The notes under the pieces were generated by a model. It was not told the DNA's origin. It worked only from the letters and a program-made list of their open reading frames with translations, and did no database searches. The position numbers were made by a program, and so were the translations under genes. From the NCBI RefSeq assembly GCF_015694345.1, contig NZ_JADQDC010000001.1, forward strand, positions 1-64,000: DNA of 64,000 nt, read 5' to 3'. This DNA comes from Novosphingobium jiangmenense. GTDB lineage: Bacteria > Pseudomonadota > Alphaproteobacteria > Sphingomonadales > Sphingomonadaceae. Shown piece by piece: positions 7,324 through 15,758 of the stretch (positions are counted from its first letter, which is position 1; each line of letters begins with the position of its first letter).

Positions 7324-8886
7324 ATGAACCGCAGGCTGATTTTCGCCGGGGCGCTCGCCCTTGGTTTCACCGCGCACGGCGCTTTCGCGCAAGGTGTGGT
7401 CTCCACGTCCGGTGGCGAGGTGCGTGGGACCGTCAATGCAGGGGCGGATGCGTTCCTTGGCATTCCCTATGCCGCGCCGCCGGTCGGCGAGCTGCGCTGG
7501 CGCGAGCCGCAGGCGGCCCCGCCGTGGCAGGGCGTGCGTGAGGCGACGGCGTTCGGGCCGGTGTGCCAGCAGGGCGTGCCGGCGCCATGGGGGCCCTATA
7601 CGGCAGAGTTCCTTGCCGGGCCGCCGATGAGCGAGGACTGCCTGACGCTCAACGTCTGGCGTCCCAAGGGTGCGGGCATGAAGAAGCTGCCGGTGCTGGT
7701 GTTCATCCACGGCGGCGGCTTTGGCGGCGGGGCGGGGAGCCTGCCGATCTACGACGGCGCAAAGCTCGCCTCGCGCGGGGCGGTGGTGGTGACGATCAAC
7801 TACCGCGTAGGCGTGCTGGGCTTCATGGCGCACCCGGCGCTGACGGCGGAATCGCCGCTGGGGTCTTCGGGCAACTATGGCCTGCTCGACCAGATCGCGG
7901 CGCTGAAGTGGGTGCGGGCGAACGTTGCGAAGTTCGGCGGCGATGCGGGCAACGTCACCGTTTCGGGCGAAAGCGCGGGTGCGGCCTCGGTGGCGGACCT
8001 GATGGTCTCGCCCATGGCCAAGGGTCTGTTCGACAAGGCGATTGCCTTCAGCGGGGCGAGCATGGCGGTGGACGTGCCGCCGCTGGCGAAGAACGAGGCG
8101 GTGGGCGTGGATCTGGCCGCCAAGCTGGGCAAGGCCAGCATGGCGGAAATGCGCGAGCTTCCGGCCGAGGCGCTGATCGAGGCGACGCGCTATGTACCTG
8201 GTGCCACCAGCGGCCCGCCGCCCTTGCGCTTTGTCCCCAATGTCGATGGCAAGGTGGTGCCGTTCGATCCGGTCCGCGCGAGCGGGCCGGTGGCGAGCCC
8301 GGCGCCGCTGATCACCGGCTACAACAGCGCCGAGATGATCGACATGTCGGTGCGCACGCCCGCGCAGTTCGAGGCGGCGGTGCGGGCGCGCTATGGCGAC
8401 TTTGCCGAGCGGTTGCTGGCGCTCTATCCCCATGCGACCGAGGCCGAGGCGGTGGCTTCCAATGCACTGATCGCGCGCGACCGCTATATGGCAGGCGTGC
8501 TGCTGTGGGCGAAGGAGCGCACGCGCAGCGCGCAGCAGCCGGTCTATGCCTACCTCTATGATCATGCCTATCCGGCGGCGAAAGGCGGGCAATCGTGGGG
8601 CGCGTTCCACACGTCGCAGCTGCCCTATGTGTTCGGCAACATCGGCATTGGCGAGCGGGCGTGGAAGCCCGGCGAGGCGCGCGTGGTCAGGCAGTGGCAG
8701 GACCGCCTGCTCGCCTTCATGCGGACAGGTGCACCGGGGAAGGGCTGGGCCAAGGTCGGCAGGACCAGCGCGAGCGTGATGGGGCTGGGCGACCGCGAGG
8801 GGATGCGCGCGGCGGTGTCCTCGCCCGAACGGTTCGAGGCGTTCAAGGCCTTTGCGCAGAGCGGAGGCAAGCTGGGGCTGATCTGA
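7324..8886 (+). CDS. Exported type B carboxylesterase
   Basis: 520 aa with a signal peptide ending GAFA-Q. The family block GIPYAAPPVGELRW, the EDCLTLNVW block, the oxyanion motif HGGGFGGGAG and the nucleophile elbow GESAG (S217) are all visible; the late His is in WGAFHTSQLPYVF. The protein therefore looks catalytically complete and periplasmic or cell-surface. It is co-transcribed with the NTF2-like gene. Inferred role: removal of acyl or aromatic ester groups from the substrate before or after sugar oxidation. A paralogue of similar length is at 51540-53093. Confidence 0.9.
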   Translation: MNRRLIFAGALALGFTAHGAFAQGVVSTSGGEVRGTVNAGADAFLGIPYAAPPVGELRWREPQAAPPWQGVREATAFGPVCQQGVPAPWGPYTAEFLAGPPMSEDCLTLNVWRPKGAGMKKLPVLVFIHGGGFGGGAGSLPIYDGAKLASRGAVVVTINYRVGVLGFMAHPALTAESPLGSSGNYGLLDQIAALKWVRANVAKFGGDAGNVTVSGESAGAASVADLMVSPMAKGLFDKAIAFSGASMAVDVPPLAKNEAVGVDLAAKLGKASMAEMRELPAEALIEATRYVPGATSGPPPLRFVPNVDGKVVPFDPVRASGPVASPAPLITGYNSAEMIDMSVRTPAQFEAAVRARYGDFAERLLALYPHATEAEAVASNALIARDRYMAGVLLWAKERTRSAQQPVYAYLYDHAYPAAKGGQSWGAFHTSQLPYVFGNIGIGERAWKPGEARVVRQWQDRLLAFMRTGAPGKGWAKVGRTSASVMGLGDREGMRAAVSSPERFEAFKAFAQSGGKLGLI

Positions 8887-8985
8887 CGCAGCGCCTGCGC
8901 TGCCGTGCTTGGCGGCGGGCGCAGGCCGTGGCACAACCTTCGCCATGACCGCCGCACATGGCGGCGCGGGGCGGGGGCTTGGCCT

Positions 8986-9636
8986 ATGGCAGAGAAGGTG
9001 CGCGTGTGGGACGTGCCGGTGCGGCTGTTTCACTGGTCCTTGCTCGGGCTGTTTGCTTTCTCGTGGTGGAGCGGCGAGAACGGCGCGATGGACTGGCACC
9101 GCCGATCGGGCCTCGCCATCCTGGCGCTGCTGCTGTTCCGCCTGTTCTGGGGCCTTGCCGGATCGCGCACGGCGCGCTTCGCTTCGTTCCTCAAAGGCCC
9201 GCGCGAAGTCTTGGCCTATGCGCGCAAGGCGGGCGACGAGCATCCCACCGACGGGCACAATCCGCTGGGCGGGTGGAGCGTGGCGGCGCTGCTGCTGGTG
9301 CTGCTGACGCTGGCGGGCGCGGGCCTGTTTGCGGTCAATGCTGACGGGCGCGAGGCGGGACCGCTCGCCGGATACCTGAGCCATGGCGCGGCCCGCGCTG
9401 CGGCGCAGCTGCACGAGGCGGCGTTCAAGGTGGCGCTGGCCGTGATCGGCGTCCATGTGAGTGCCATCGGCTTCTATCAGTTCCTCGTCGGGCGCGATCT
9501 GATCGGCCCGATGATCACCGGCAGGCGCGATCGCGCGCCCGGCGAGGCGGTGGACGACATCGCCTGGTCCCCCTTGCGCGCCGTGGGCGGGGCGGCGGTT
9601 GTGGCGGCGGTCGTGTGGGTGATTGCGATGGTCTGA
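8986..9636 (+). CDS. Cytochrome b (b561/Ni-Fe hydrogenase b-type) membrane protein
   Basis: 216 aa with four predicted membrane helices. The opening VRVWDVPVRLFHW is the signature of PF01292 cytochromes b, and candidate haem-ligand histidines appear in each helix region (LFHW, DWHRR, LHEAA, GVHVS). It moves electrons between quinone and a periplasmic partner. The best ATG is 8986; no strong ribosome site is seen. It lies 99 bases after the esterase and is convergent with the thuA-like gene, 3 bases away. Its partner is not obvious: the only cytochrome c in the window is at 26776. Confidence 0.8.
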   Translation: MAEKVRVWDVPVRLFHWSLLGLFAFSWWSGENGAMDWHRRSGLAILALLLFRLFWGLAGSRTARFASFLKGPREVLAYARKAGDEHPTDGHNPLGGWSVAALLLVLLTLAGAGLFAVNADGREAGPLAGYLSHGAARAAAQLHEAAFKVALAVIGVHVSAIGFYQFLVGRDLIGPMITGRRDRAPGEAVDDIAWSPLRAVGGAAVVAAVVWVIAMV

Positions 9637-9639
9637 TTG

Positions 9640-10587
9640 CTAGGGCTTGACCGGATAGTCCCTGGCTTCTTCCAGCACGGGCAGGGTGACCTTGCCGGTG
9701 GCGGCCCATTCGGTGCCGCGCAGGAGCAGGGTCTGAAGCGGCTGGAAGTGGAGCGAGACTTCGTCGTGGCCCAATGTGATCGAGAAGACGCGGCCCTTGC
9801 CGTAGTCGGCGGTCCACACTTGCGGGTGGTCAGCGTCGATGCCCTTCATCGCCTTCAGCTTTTCGGGGGTGTAGGCGGCGGCGGGGTATTTGGGGCCGGT
9901 CAGCCTGGGGTCATAGGCTGACGCGGCATCGTGGGCTGTGGCGAGGACGTGGATCTTTGCCTCCGGGTCCATCGCCATGTTGGTGTACATGTCGTCGTTG
10001 TAGGTCCAGACGAACTCGCGCATTCCGGCGGTGATCGGGTGGGTGCGGTCTACCAGGTGGACCGGGAAGGCGCCCGGAGGCGCGCGGCGGCTGGAGCCGG
10101 GCTCCATCGCGCCGCCGATCAGCTTCTTGTATTCAGGGATATCGCGCCCCCAGGTGAAGCTGGAATGATAGGCGACGAGCCCGCCGCCTTCGCGCACGTA
10201 CTGGTAGAGCGCCTTGAACGCGCTGTCGGACCAGACGTGCTGGACCGGATCGGCATAGTTCCAGCGACTCGAATAGTTGAGCAGGACTACGTCGTAGCCC
10301 TTCAGCGTTTCCAGCGTGCCGTTGTCGAAATCCTCGGTCACGCGCACGTCGAAGCGCCTGGAGTCCTGCATCATGGTGCGCAGCATGTTGTTCACGCCGG
10401 TCCAGTCATGCTCGTAGGAATTGCGGCCCGAGATGATCAGGACCTTCACACGGTTCTCGGCGGGGTTCACCGGAATGGTGACGCGCTGCACGGTTTCGGG
10501 CGGGCGATAGTCGATGGTGACGATGACCTGCGCCATGGCAGGCACGGAGATGCAGGCCGCAAGCATTGCGGCGAGGAGCTTCTTCAC
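9640..10587 (-). CDS. Exported ThuA-domain protein
   Basis: 315 aa from a GTG start with GGGAGAAG upstream. The signal peptide MKKLLAAMLAACISVPAMA-Q leads to a ThuA domain (PF06283), a class I glutamine-amidotransferase-like fold: VLIISGRNSYEHDW, DVVLLNYSS, GGGLVAYHSSFTW and GKGRVFSITLGHD. ThuA takes part with ThuB in trehalose use through 3-keto intermediates, although its exact reaction is not settled. The presence here of DUF1080 and deglycosidase-like genes supports a 3-keto-sugar theme. It follows the GPH symporter gene by 12 bases in one operon. Confidence 0.82.
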   Translation of the reverse strand: MKKLLAAMLAACISVPAMAQVIVTIDYRPPETVQRVTIPVNPAENRVKVLIISGRNSYEHDWTGVNNMLRTMMQDSRRFDVRVTEDFDNGTLETLKGYDVVLLNYSSRWNYADPVQHVWSDSAFKALYQYVREGGGLVAYHSSFTWGRDIPEYKKLIGGAMEPGSSRRAPPGAFPVHLVDRTHPITAGMREFVWTYNDDMYTNMAMDPEAKIHVLATAHDAASAYDPRLTGPKYPAAAYTPEKLKAMKGIDADHPQVWTADYGKGRVFSITLGHDEVSLHFQPLQTLLLRGTEWAATGKVTLPVLEEARDYPVKP

Positions 10588-10599
10588 TGGGCTTCTCCC

Positions 10600-11940
10600 T
10601 TACTCCGCCGCTGCGGGCTGGCGCGCGGCGATATCGTTGCGGATGGTTTCGTGGAGGCCGTCCATCGGCCACATCAGGACGACCACGGTCTGCAGGGCGA
10701 GGAGGACGACGGCGCTGCCGTAGTAGGTCCAGCGGATCGCCTCGCGGGCGGTGTCGGTCACGGCATCGGGGACGTAGCCCGCCGCGCCGAGCATGAAGGC
10801 GAAGCCTGCGGTGCCGATGGCCATGCCGACCTTGGTCGAGAGGCTGATGCCGGCCGAGAGCAGGCCCTCGCGCCGGGTGCCGAACTTCCATTCGTGGTAG
10901 TCCACCGTCTCGGCGATCATCGCGAAGGCGGCGGTGATGGTGATCGAGGTGGCAAGGCACGCGGCGATGTAGAGCGCGAGAAAGGCGGCGGTGTTGCCCT
11001 GCACCAGTGGCAGCACGGCGAAGATCACCGCGGCGAGGGCGAGGACGAAGGCGCTGCCCTTGCGGATGCCGGTGCGGGCAAGGATCGGCGGGGCGACGAA
11101 CGAGGAGAGCAGCAGCATCCCCGAGACCGCCGGGAGCATGACCGAGATCAGCCAGGGTTGGCGCATCACGTCGATCGCGAAATAGGCGGTCGCGCTCATC
11201 ATCAGGCCGAAGCGGATGAAGTAGAGCAGGCACGAGGCGAAGACGACGGCCCAGGCCTTGTTGCGCAGCATCTCCTTGACCGCCGGACCGATGGCGAAAT
11301 CGGGCGAGGAGCCGTCCTCGAAACGCTCCTTGCAGTTGGCGAAGAGGGCGAGCGTGCAGGCAAGGCCGATGGCGGCGAAGAGCATCGCGACGTACTGGAA
11401 GCCCTTGTTCTGGTCAGCGCCGCCGAACACGCCGACCAACGGCATGACCGCCGCCGTGCCGAGCACCACCGAGATCGAGGTGCCGACGCCGCGCATCCCT
11501 GAAAGCTTCAGGCGCTGCTTCGGGTCGAGCGTCATCATCGGCATCAGCGCGGTGTAGGGGATCGCCTGGACCGACATCAGGATGCCGAGGCCCTTGAAGG
11601 TGACGAAAGCATAGACCAGCTGCGCCGAGTGGCTCCACGCCGGAACGTGGAACAGCGCCACGGTGAGCAGGGCATAGGGCAGGGCGGTGAACAGGAAATA
11701 GCCGCGCGTGCGGCCCCAGCGGCTGCGGGTCTTGTCCACCAGAATGCCGACCACCGGATCGATCACCGCATCGAGCAGGCGCGCGATCAGGAACACCGTG
11801 CCCACCCCCGCCGCCGGCATGCCGACTACATTGGTGTAGTAGAACAGCAGGAACCCGCTTGCCATGTTGTAGGCAAGGCTGGTGCCCATGTCGCCCATGC
11901 CGTAGCTGAGGCGTTCGAGGAACGAGAGGCGGGTGGTCAT
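10600..11940 (-). CDS. GPH-family (MelB-like) sugar:cation symporter
   Basis: 446 aa and about 12 membrane helices. The N-terminus LSYGMGDMGTSLAYNMASGF and the DPVVGILVDKTRSRWGRTRGY loop are characteristic of glycoside-pentoside-hexuronide symporters. It should carry the glycoside or released sugar across the inner membrane. The 5' leader of the gene is a palindromic repeat (11944-11964) that also supplies the GGGGAGGGG ribosome site. It precedes the thuA-like gene in the same transcription unit. A second GPH-like transporter is at 48301-49671. Confidence 0.88.
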   Translation of the reverse strand: MTTRLSFLERLSYGMGDMGTSLAYNMASGFLLFYYTNVVGMPAAGVGTVFLIARLLDAVIDPVVGILVDKTRSRWGRTRGYFLFTALPYALLTVALFHVPAWSHSAQLVYAFVTFKGLGILMSVQAIPYTALMPMMTLDPKQRLKLSGMRGVGTSISVVLGTAAVMPLVGVFGGADQNKGFQYVAMLFAAIGLACTLALFANCKERFEDGSSPDFAIGPAVKEMLRNKAWAVVFASCLLYFIRFGLMMSATAYFAIDVMRQPWLISVMLPAVSGMLLLSSFVAPPILARTGIRKGSAFVLALAAVIFAVLPLVQGNTAAFLALYIAACLATSITITAAFAMIAETVDYHEWKFGTRREGLLSAGISLSTKVGMAIGTAGFAFMLGAAGYVPDAVTDTAREAIRWTYYGSAVVLLALQTVVVLMWPMDGLHETIRNDIAARQPAAAE

Positions 11941-11943
11941 TGG

Positions 11944-12045
11944 CCCCTCCCCGTCGGGGAGGGGTTGGGGTGGGGGAGCGCGGCGAAGCTGCGCGTCATC
12001 GCTGGTGTGGGGCACCCCTCCCCGACCCTCCCCTTGAGGGGAGGG
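11944..12045. repeat. Composite G/C palindromic repeat, 5' of the symporter gene
   Basis: Two palindromes, 11944-11964 (10-bp arms around one base) and 12026-12045 (CCCTCCCC-N4-GGGGAGGG), flank a 60-base spacer; longer outer pairing between the two halves is also possible. The first palindrome ends 4 bases from the symporter start codon. This is a common intergenic repeat form, and a similar C-rich element is at 31592-31683. Confidence 0.65.
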
Positions 12046-12114
12046 AGCTTGGGAGTTACGTTTCGTTCTGTCTTGCTTGCCACATTCCTCTCCCGGACCG
12101 CAGCGTGGGTTAGG

Positions 12115-12891
12115 TCAGAGCGCCAGCGTCTTGCGGGTCAGCTCGAGCGACTGGTCCATCGGCAGGGTGGGGAAGTATTCCATGCCGATGCTGCCCTTGT
12201 AGCCGAGGCTTTCGAGCGTCCCCATGACGTGGCCCCAGTCGACGCTGCCGGTGCCGGGCTCGTTGCGGTCGTCCATGTCGGCGACCTGGACGTGGGCGAC
12301 GAGGTGGATGCGGCCTGCAAGCACTTCGGCGATGTCCTCGCCCATCACGGCGCTGTGCCAGACATCGTAGAGCAGGCGCAGGTTGGGGCTGCCGACGGCT
12401 TCGACCAGATCCAGCCCGAGCGTGGTGCTGACGAGGTACATCGCCGAGAACAGTCGGGTGTTGAGCGGTTCGAGCAGGAGCGTGACGCCCGCTTCCTCGG
12501 CCAGCGCGGCGGCTTCCTTGAGCGCGGCGACGGCGTTGGCGAAGTGGTCTTCCTCGCTCATGCCTTCGACCTTGAAGCCCGAGGCGACGATCAGCGGCGG
12601 CTTGCCGAGCGGGGCGGTGGCGGCGATGGTCTCGCGCACGGCCTGCACCATCTCGGCGCGCTCTGCCGGGTCGACGATGGAGCGGCGCGGGTCAACGCAG
12701 ATGCCGGTGAGGGCAACGCCGGTTTCGGCCAGCGCCACGCCGATCTCCTCGACGGGCTTGTCACGCCACAGGTGGAACTCGACCAGATCGAAGCCCCCGG
12801 CCTTGGCGGCGCGGATGCGCTGGGCAAGGTCACCGGCTTCGGCGAACTGCCATTCGATGCAGGATGAAAGCGGGTAAGCAGCAGAAGGCAC
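12115..12891 (-). CDS. Hydroxypyruvate isomerase-like TIM barrel (second)
   Basis: 258 aa from a GTG start at 12891 preceded by GGGAGA at 5 bases; this gives the normal family length, whereas the open frame runs 37 codons further. Motifs: LLLEPLNTR (metal glutamate), YDVWHS, HVQVADMDDRNEPGTG then VDW, and MEYFP. It resembles the barrel at 3354-4124. It is divergent from the first TonB receptor and its promoter carries the locus dyad. Inference: a downstream isomerase or epimerase for keto-sugar products. Confidence 0.82.
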   Translation of the reverse strand: MPSAAYPLSSCIEWQFAEAGDLAQRIRAAKAGGFDLVEFHLWRDKPVEEIGVALAETGVALTGICVDPRRSIVDPAERAEMVQAVRETIAATAPLGKPPLIVASGFKVEGMSEEDHFANAVAALKEAAALAEEAGVTLLLEPLNTRLFSAMYLVSTTLGLDLVEAVGSPNLRLLYDVWHSAVMGEDIAEVLAGRIHLVAHVQVADMDDRNEPGTGSVDWGHVMGTLESLGYKGSIGMEYFPTLPMDQSLELTRKTLAL

Positions 12892-13358
12892 GTCGATCTC
12901 CCAATCGGCGGCCCCGTGCCCGCTTGGACACGTTTGCCTGGCGGCGAAAAGGGCCGCTACTTTATTGGAATGCTTATTCGCATTGATCGTTCGGGCGGTC
13001 AAGACTCAGACCGTCAATCGAATTGCGGTTCGTCCCGGATAGCCTGATCCCTGTGCGCTGGATCACGTCAAATATCCGACCTGCGGAAGATGAACGTTCA
13101 CATCTGATAATAACCTGCGATTTTGCGCAGGCGCAGACGCGACCCCGTTGACAGCGTTGACAATTCTCGCAACAGTTTGTCGCAAGCGGGCGAGACACCG
13201 CGAGAGGAGAGGATGGAGCCGGGTTCGCCACAGCCCCGGATCGTGCCGCGAAAGGCCGCGGCAGCGCGCAATCCAACGCGCCCTTTTTCCTCGAGCGAGA
13301 AGCCCGACCGCACCGGCCCAGCCGGAGCGGAGCAGGACTTTTGCAGGGAGGAAAGAGA
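12892..13358. other. Intergenic region between TIM barrel and TonB receptor
   Basis: No gene is supported in these 467 bases. The left part is AT-richer and holds the dyad and -35 box described separately. Two TTGACA boxes occur at 13148-13153 and 13157-13162 in the direction of the TonB receptor, but neither has a convincing -10 at 16-18 bases. The last 150 bases before the receptor form a long GC-rich leader without an obvious riboswitch. Confidence 0.5.
12964..13003 (-). promoter_or_regulatory. Promoter and operator upstream of the second Hyi-like gene
   Basis: ATTGGAA-N6-TTCGCAT (12964-12983) matches the 1914-1933 dyad at 6 of 7 left-arm and 5 of 7 right-arm positions. Going upstream on the minus strand, a TTGACC -35-like box (complement of 12997-13002) lies 13 bases away, close to the 15-base gap seen at the 1892-1933 promoter. 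The box is in the 12-mer CGGGCGGTCAAG shared with 6370-6381. Confidence 0.55.
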
Positions 13359-15575
13359 ATGAGAAAATTGACGTTTGCATGCCTGGTTTCGGCAATCGCG
13401 CTGAGCCAGCCCGCGTTCGCACAGGACACGGCGCAGGACGCCGCGCAGGAGCCTAGCGACGGCGACATCGTGGTCACCGCCAACCGCACGTCTTCGCTGC
13501 TGTCCAAGACGCCGATCGCGATGAGCGCGGTTTCCGGTGACGACCTGATCAGCTCGGGCATCACCAACCCGACCCAGCTTGAAGAAACCGTGCCCAACCT
13601 GTCGATCGTGCGCGGCAATGGCCTGCAGATCACCATCCGCGGCGTGACCAGCACCGACGGCACCGAGAAGGGCGATCCCTCGGCCGCGTTCATGGTCAAC
13701 GGCATCTACCTCGCCCGACCGCAGGCGCAGGAAGTCTCGTTCTTCGACATCGAGCGCATCGAAGTGCTGCGCGGCCCGCAGGGCACGCTCTATGGCCGCA
13801 ACTCGACTGCGGGCGTCGTCAACATCCTGACCGTGCAGCCCAAGTTCGAGTTCGGCGCCCGTGCCGACGTTACCTATGGCAACTATGACGCGCTGAACGC
13901 CACGGCCGTGGTCAACATTCCGGCCGGTGACAGCCTCGCCTTCCGCGTGGCCGCCAACGTCGACCGCCGCAACAACTACATCATCGATGGCAACGCCGGC
14001 GACGGCATCGGCCTCAGCCCGTTCAAGGACAACAAGACGATCCGCCTTTCGGCGCTGTTCAAGCCGAGCCCGGATCTCAGCCTGCTGCTCGTCGGCGATT
14101 ACAGCTGGCAGAAGGGCAACCCGACCAACGGCGTTTCGCCCAGCAACTTCTTCTCGAACATCGTCAGCGGTGCGCGCCCGACTTTCGAGCGTCCGAGCTA
14201 CAGAAATCCGTCGAACCGCGCAGGCCGCCTGCTGGCGACGGCACAGGCCCAGCAGGCCGCGCGCGACAACACCGATGACGGCATCATGGGCGAGCTCAAC
14301 TACACGATGGGCAACGTCACGCTGACCTATCTCGGTTCCTATCGTGAATCCGAACGCCGCGAATTCAGCAACCTGGGCACCGGCGCGGTCTCGGCCGACT
14401 TCGTCGGTCGCTACTGGCAGACCTCGCACGAACTGCGCCTTGCCTATGGCGGCGACGGTCCGCTCCAGGCGCAGATCGGCGGTTACTACTTCAAGGAACG
14501 TTCGGGCATCGCGTTCTTCATCAACAACCTGCTGGCTCCGAACACCCGCTTCGGCTTCCCGCAGGAGCCGACCGTGGCCGAGAACAAGTCGGTCTTCGGC
14601 CAGGCGACCTACGAGATCGCGCCCGACGTGCGGCTGACCGGCGGCGTACGCTATTCGAGCGACCTCAAGTCGCGCGTCGGCGCAACCGTGCTCGATGCCT
14701 ATTCCTCGATCGGCAATTCCTACAGCGTCGGCACTTTCCTCGGCCGCACCACCTTCCAGACCAACAACGCCAAGCGCACCTTCAGCAAGGTGACGTGGCG
14801 CGCCGGCATCGACTATGACAGCCCGCTGGGCCTGATCTTCGCCTCGGTCTCGACCGGCTACAAGGCGGGCGGCTTCAACGACGGTTGCGAAACCGGCAAG
14901 GGTCCGGGCTGCGCGCTGCCTGCCGCCGCGCTCTACTACGATCCGGAAACGCTGACCGCCTATGAATCGGGCTTCAAGTTCAAGGTCAGCGATGCGGTCC
15001 GCTTCAACGGCACCGTGTTCCACTACGATTACAAGGGCCTGCAGCTCTCGGCCGTGACCAATGCCTGCGGCGGTCCCTGCCAGGTCACCTCGAACGCGGG
15101 TTCGGCCAAGGTCGACGGCGTGGAACTCGATGCCAACGTCCAGGCGACCGAGCACTTCAACATCCGCCTCGCGCTGAACTACCTCAACGCGCGCTACGGC
15201 CAGTTCAAGCCGCAGCCGACGATCGACTTCGCCGGTCGTGCGCTGAACCGCAGCCCGAAGTGGAGCTGGATCGTCGGCGTGAACTACACGGTGCCGGTCG
15301 GCGACGGCAAGATCGTGTTCGACGCCCAGACCGCAGGCCGCGGCCAGTACGAGCTGACCGACCTTGCCAACTTCGCCTACTTCTATCAGCCCAGCACCAC
15401 CAAGAGCGACGTTTCGGTGACCTACACTGCACCGGACGACCGCTTCTACGTGGCCGCCTTCGCCGAGAACCTCGAGAACAACCTCGTGCTGACCGGCGCC
15501 GGGACGGGGGCCTTCGGCACGGTGACCTTCTCCGACCCGCGCCTGATCGGCGTGCGCGCAGGCGTGAAGTTCTGA
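13359..15575 (+). CDS. TonB-dependent outer-membrane receptor 1
   Basis: 738 aa. The start at 13359 has GGGAGGAAAGAG upstream; the signal peptide ends PAFA-Q. The TonB box is DIVVTA, followed by plug-domain blocks (TPIAMSAVSGDDL, QGTLYGRNSTAGVVN) and a beta barrel ending in the outer-membrane C-terminal signature VRAGVKF. The QGTLYGRN plug belongs to the large sphingomonad receptor group that imports non-siderophore nutrients. Placement next to the glycoside genes and the shared divergent promoter region suggest uptake of the glycoside. A terminator follows at 15601. Confidence 0.92.
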   Translation: MRKLTFACLVSAIALSQPAFAQDTAQDAAQEPSDGDIVVTANRTSSLLSKTPIAMSAVSGDDLISSGITNPTQLEETVPNLSIVRGNGLQITIRGVTSTDGTEKGDPSAAFMVNGIYLARPQAQEVSFFDIERIEVLRGPQGTLYGRNSTAGVVNILTVQPKFEFGARADVTYGNYDALNATAVVNIPAGDSLAFRVAANVDRRNNYIIDGNAGDGIGLSPFKDNKTIRLSALFKPSPDLSLLLVGDYSWQKGNPTNGVSPSNFFSNIVSGARPTFERPSYRNPSNRAGRLLATAQAQQAARDNTDDGIMGELNYTMGNVTLTYLGSYRESERREFSNLGTGAVSADFVGRYWQTSHELRLAYGGDGPLQAQIGGYYFKERSGIAFFINNLLAPNTRFGFPQEPTVAENKSVFGQATYEIAPDVRLTGGVRYSSDLKSRVGATVLDAYSSIGNSYSVGTFLGRTTFQTNNAKRTFSKVTWRAGIDYDSPLGLIFASVSTGYKAGGFNDGCETGKGPGCALPAAALYYDPETLTAYESGFKFKVSDAVRFNGTVFHYDYKGLQLSAVTNACGGPCQVTSNAGSAKVDGVELDANVQATEHFNIRLALNYLNARYGQFKPQPTIDFAGRALNRSPKWSWIVGVNYTVPVGDGKIVFDAQTAGRGQYELTDLANFAYFYQPSTTKSDVSVTYTAPDDRFYVAAFAENLENNLVLTGAGTGAFGTVTFSDPRLIGVRAGVKF

Positions 15576-15600
15576 TCGCCTGACGCCTTGTGAATGCCGG

Positions 15601-15639
15601 AAGGGCGGGCCTGCTGGCGCAGGTCCGCCCTTTCTTTTC
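15601..15639 (+). terminator. Rho-independent terminator after receptor 1
   Basis: AAGGGCGGgCCTG pairs with CAGGtCCGCCCTT around a short loop and is followed by TTTCTTTTC. It separates the two receptor genes into different transcription units. Confidence 0.8.
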
Positions 15640-15682
15640 GCTGCTGGCAATGTTCCGAAATGAATCGGACGAGAATCTGAAA

Positions 15683-15702
15683 AATAGAATGTCTATTCCA
15701 AA
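15683..15702 (+). promoter_or_regulatory. Operator-like dyad upstream of receptor 2
   Basis: AATAGAA-N6-TTCCAAA is a variant of the locus dyad (6 of 7 and 5 of 7 matches to 1914-1933). It lies 56 bases upstream of the receptor 2 start, within a short AT-rich patch that should contain the promoter. Confidence 0.5.
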
Positions 15703-15758
15703 AAAACCATTCGCAAAGCCGCGCGGCGGCAGCGGATGCGTTTTGGGAGGAGACAAGC

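Noticed and set aside
13098..15650. 850-codon open frame opposite receptor 1
   Set aside because: The plus strand encodes a complete TonB receptor with signal, plug and C-terminal motif; the opposite frame has no recognisable domain.
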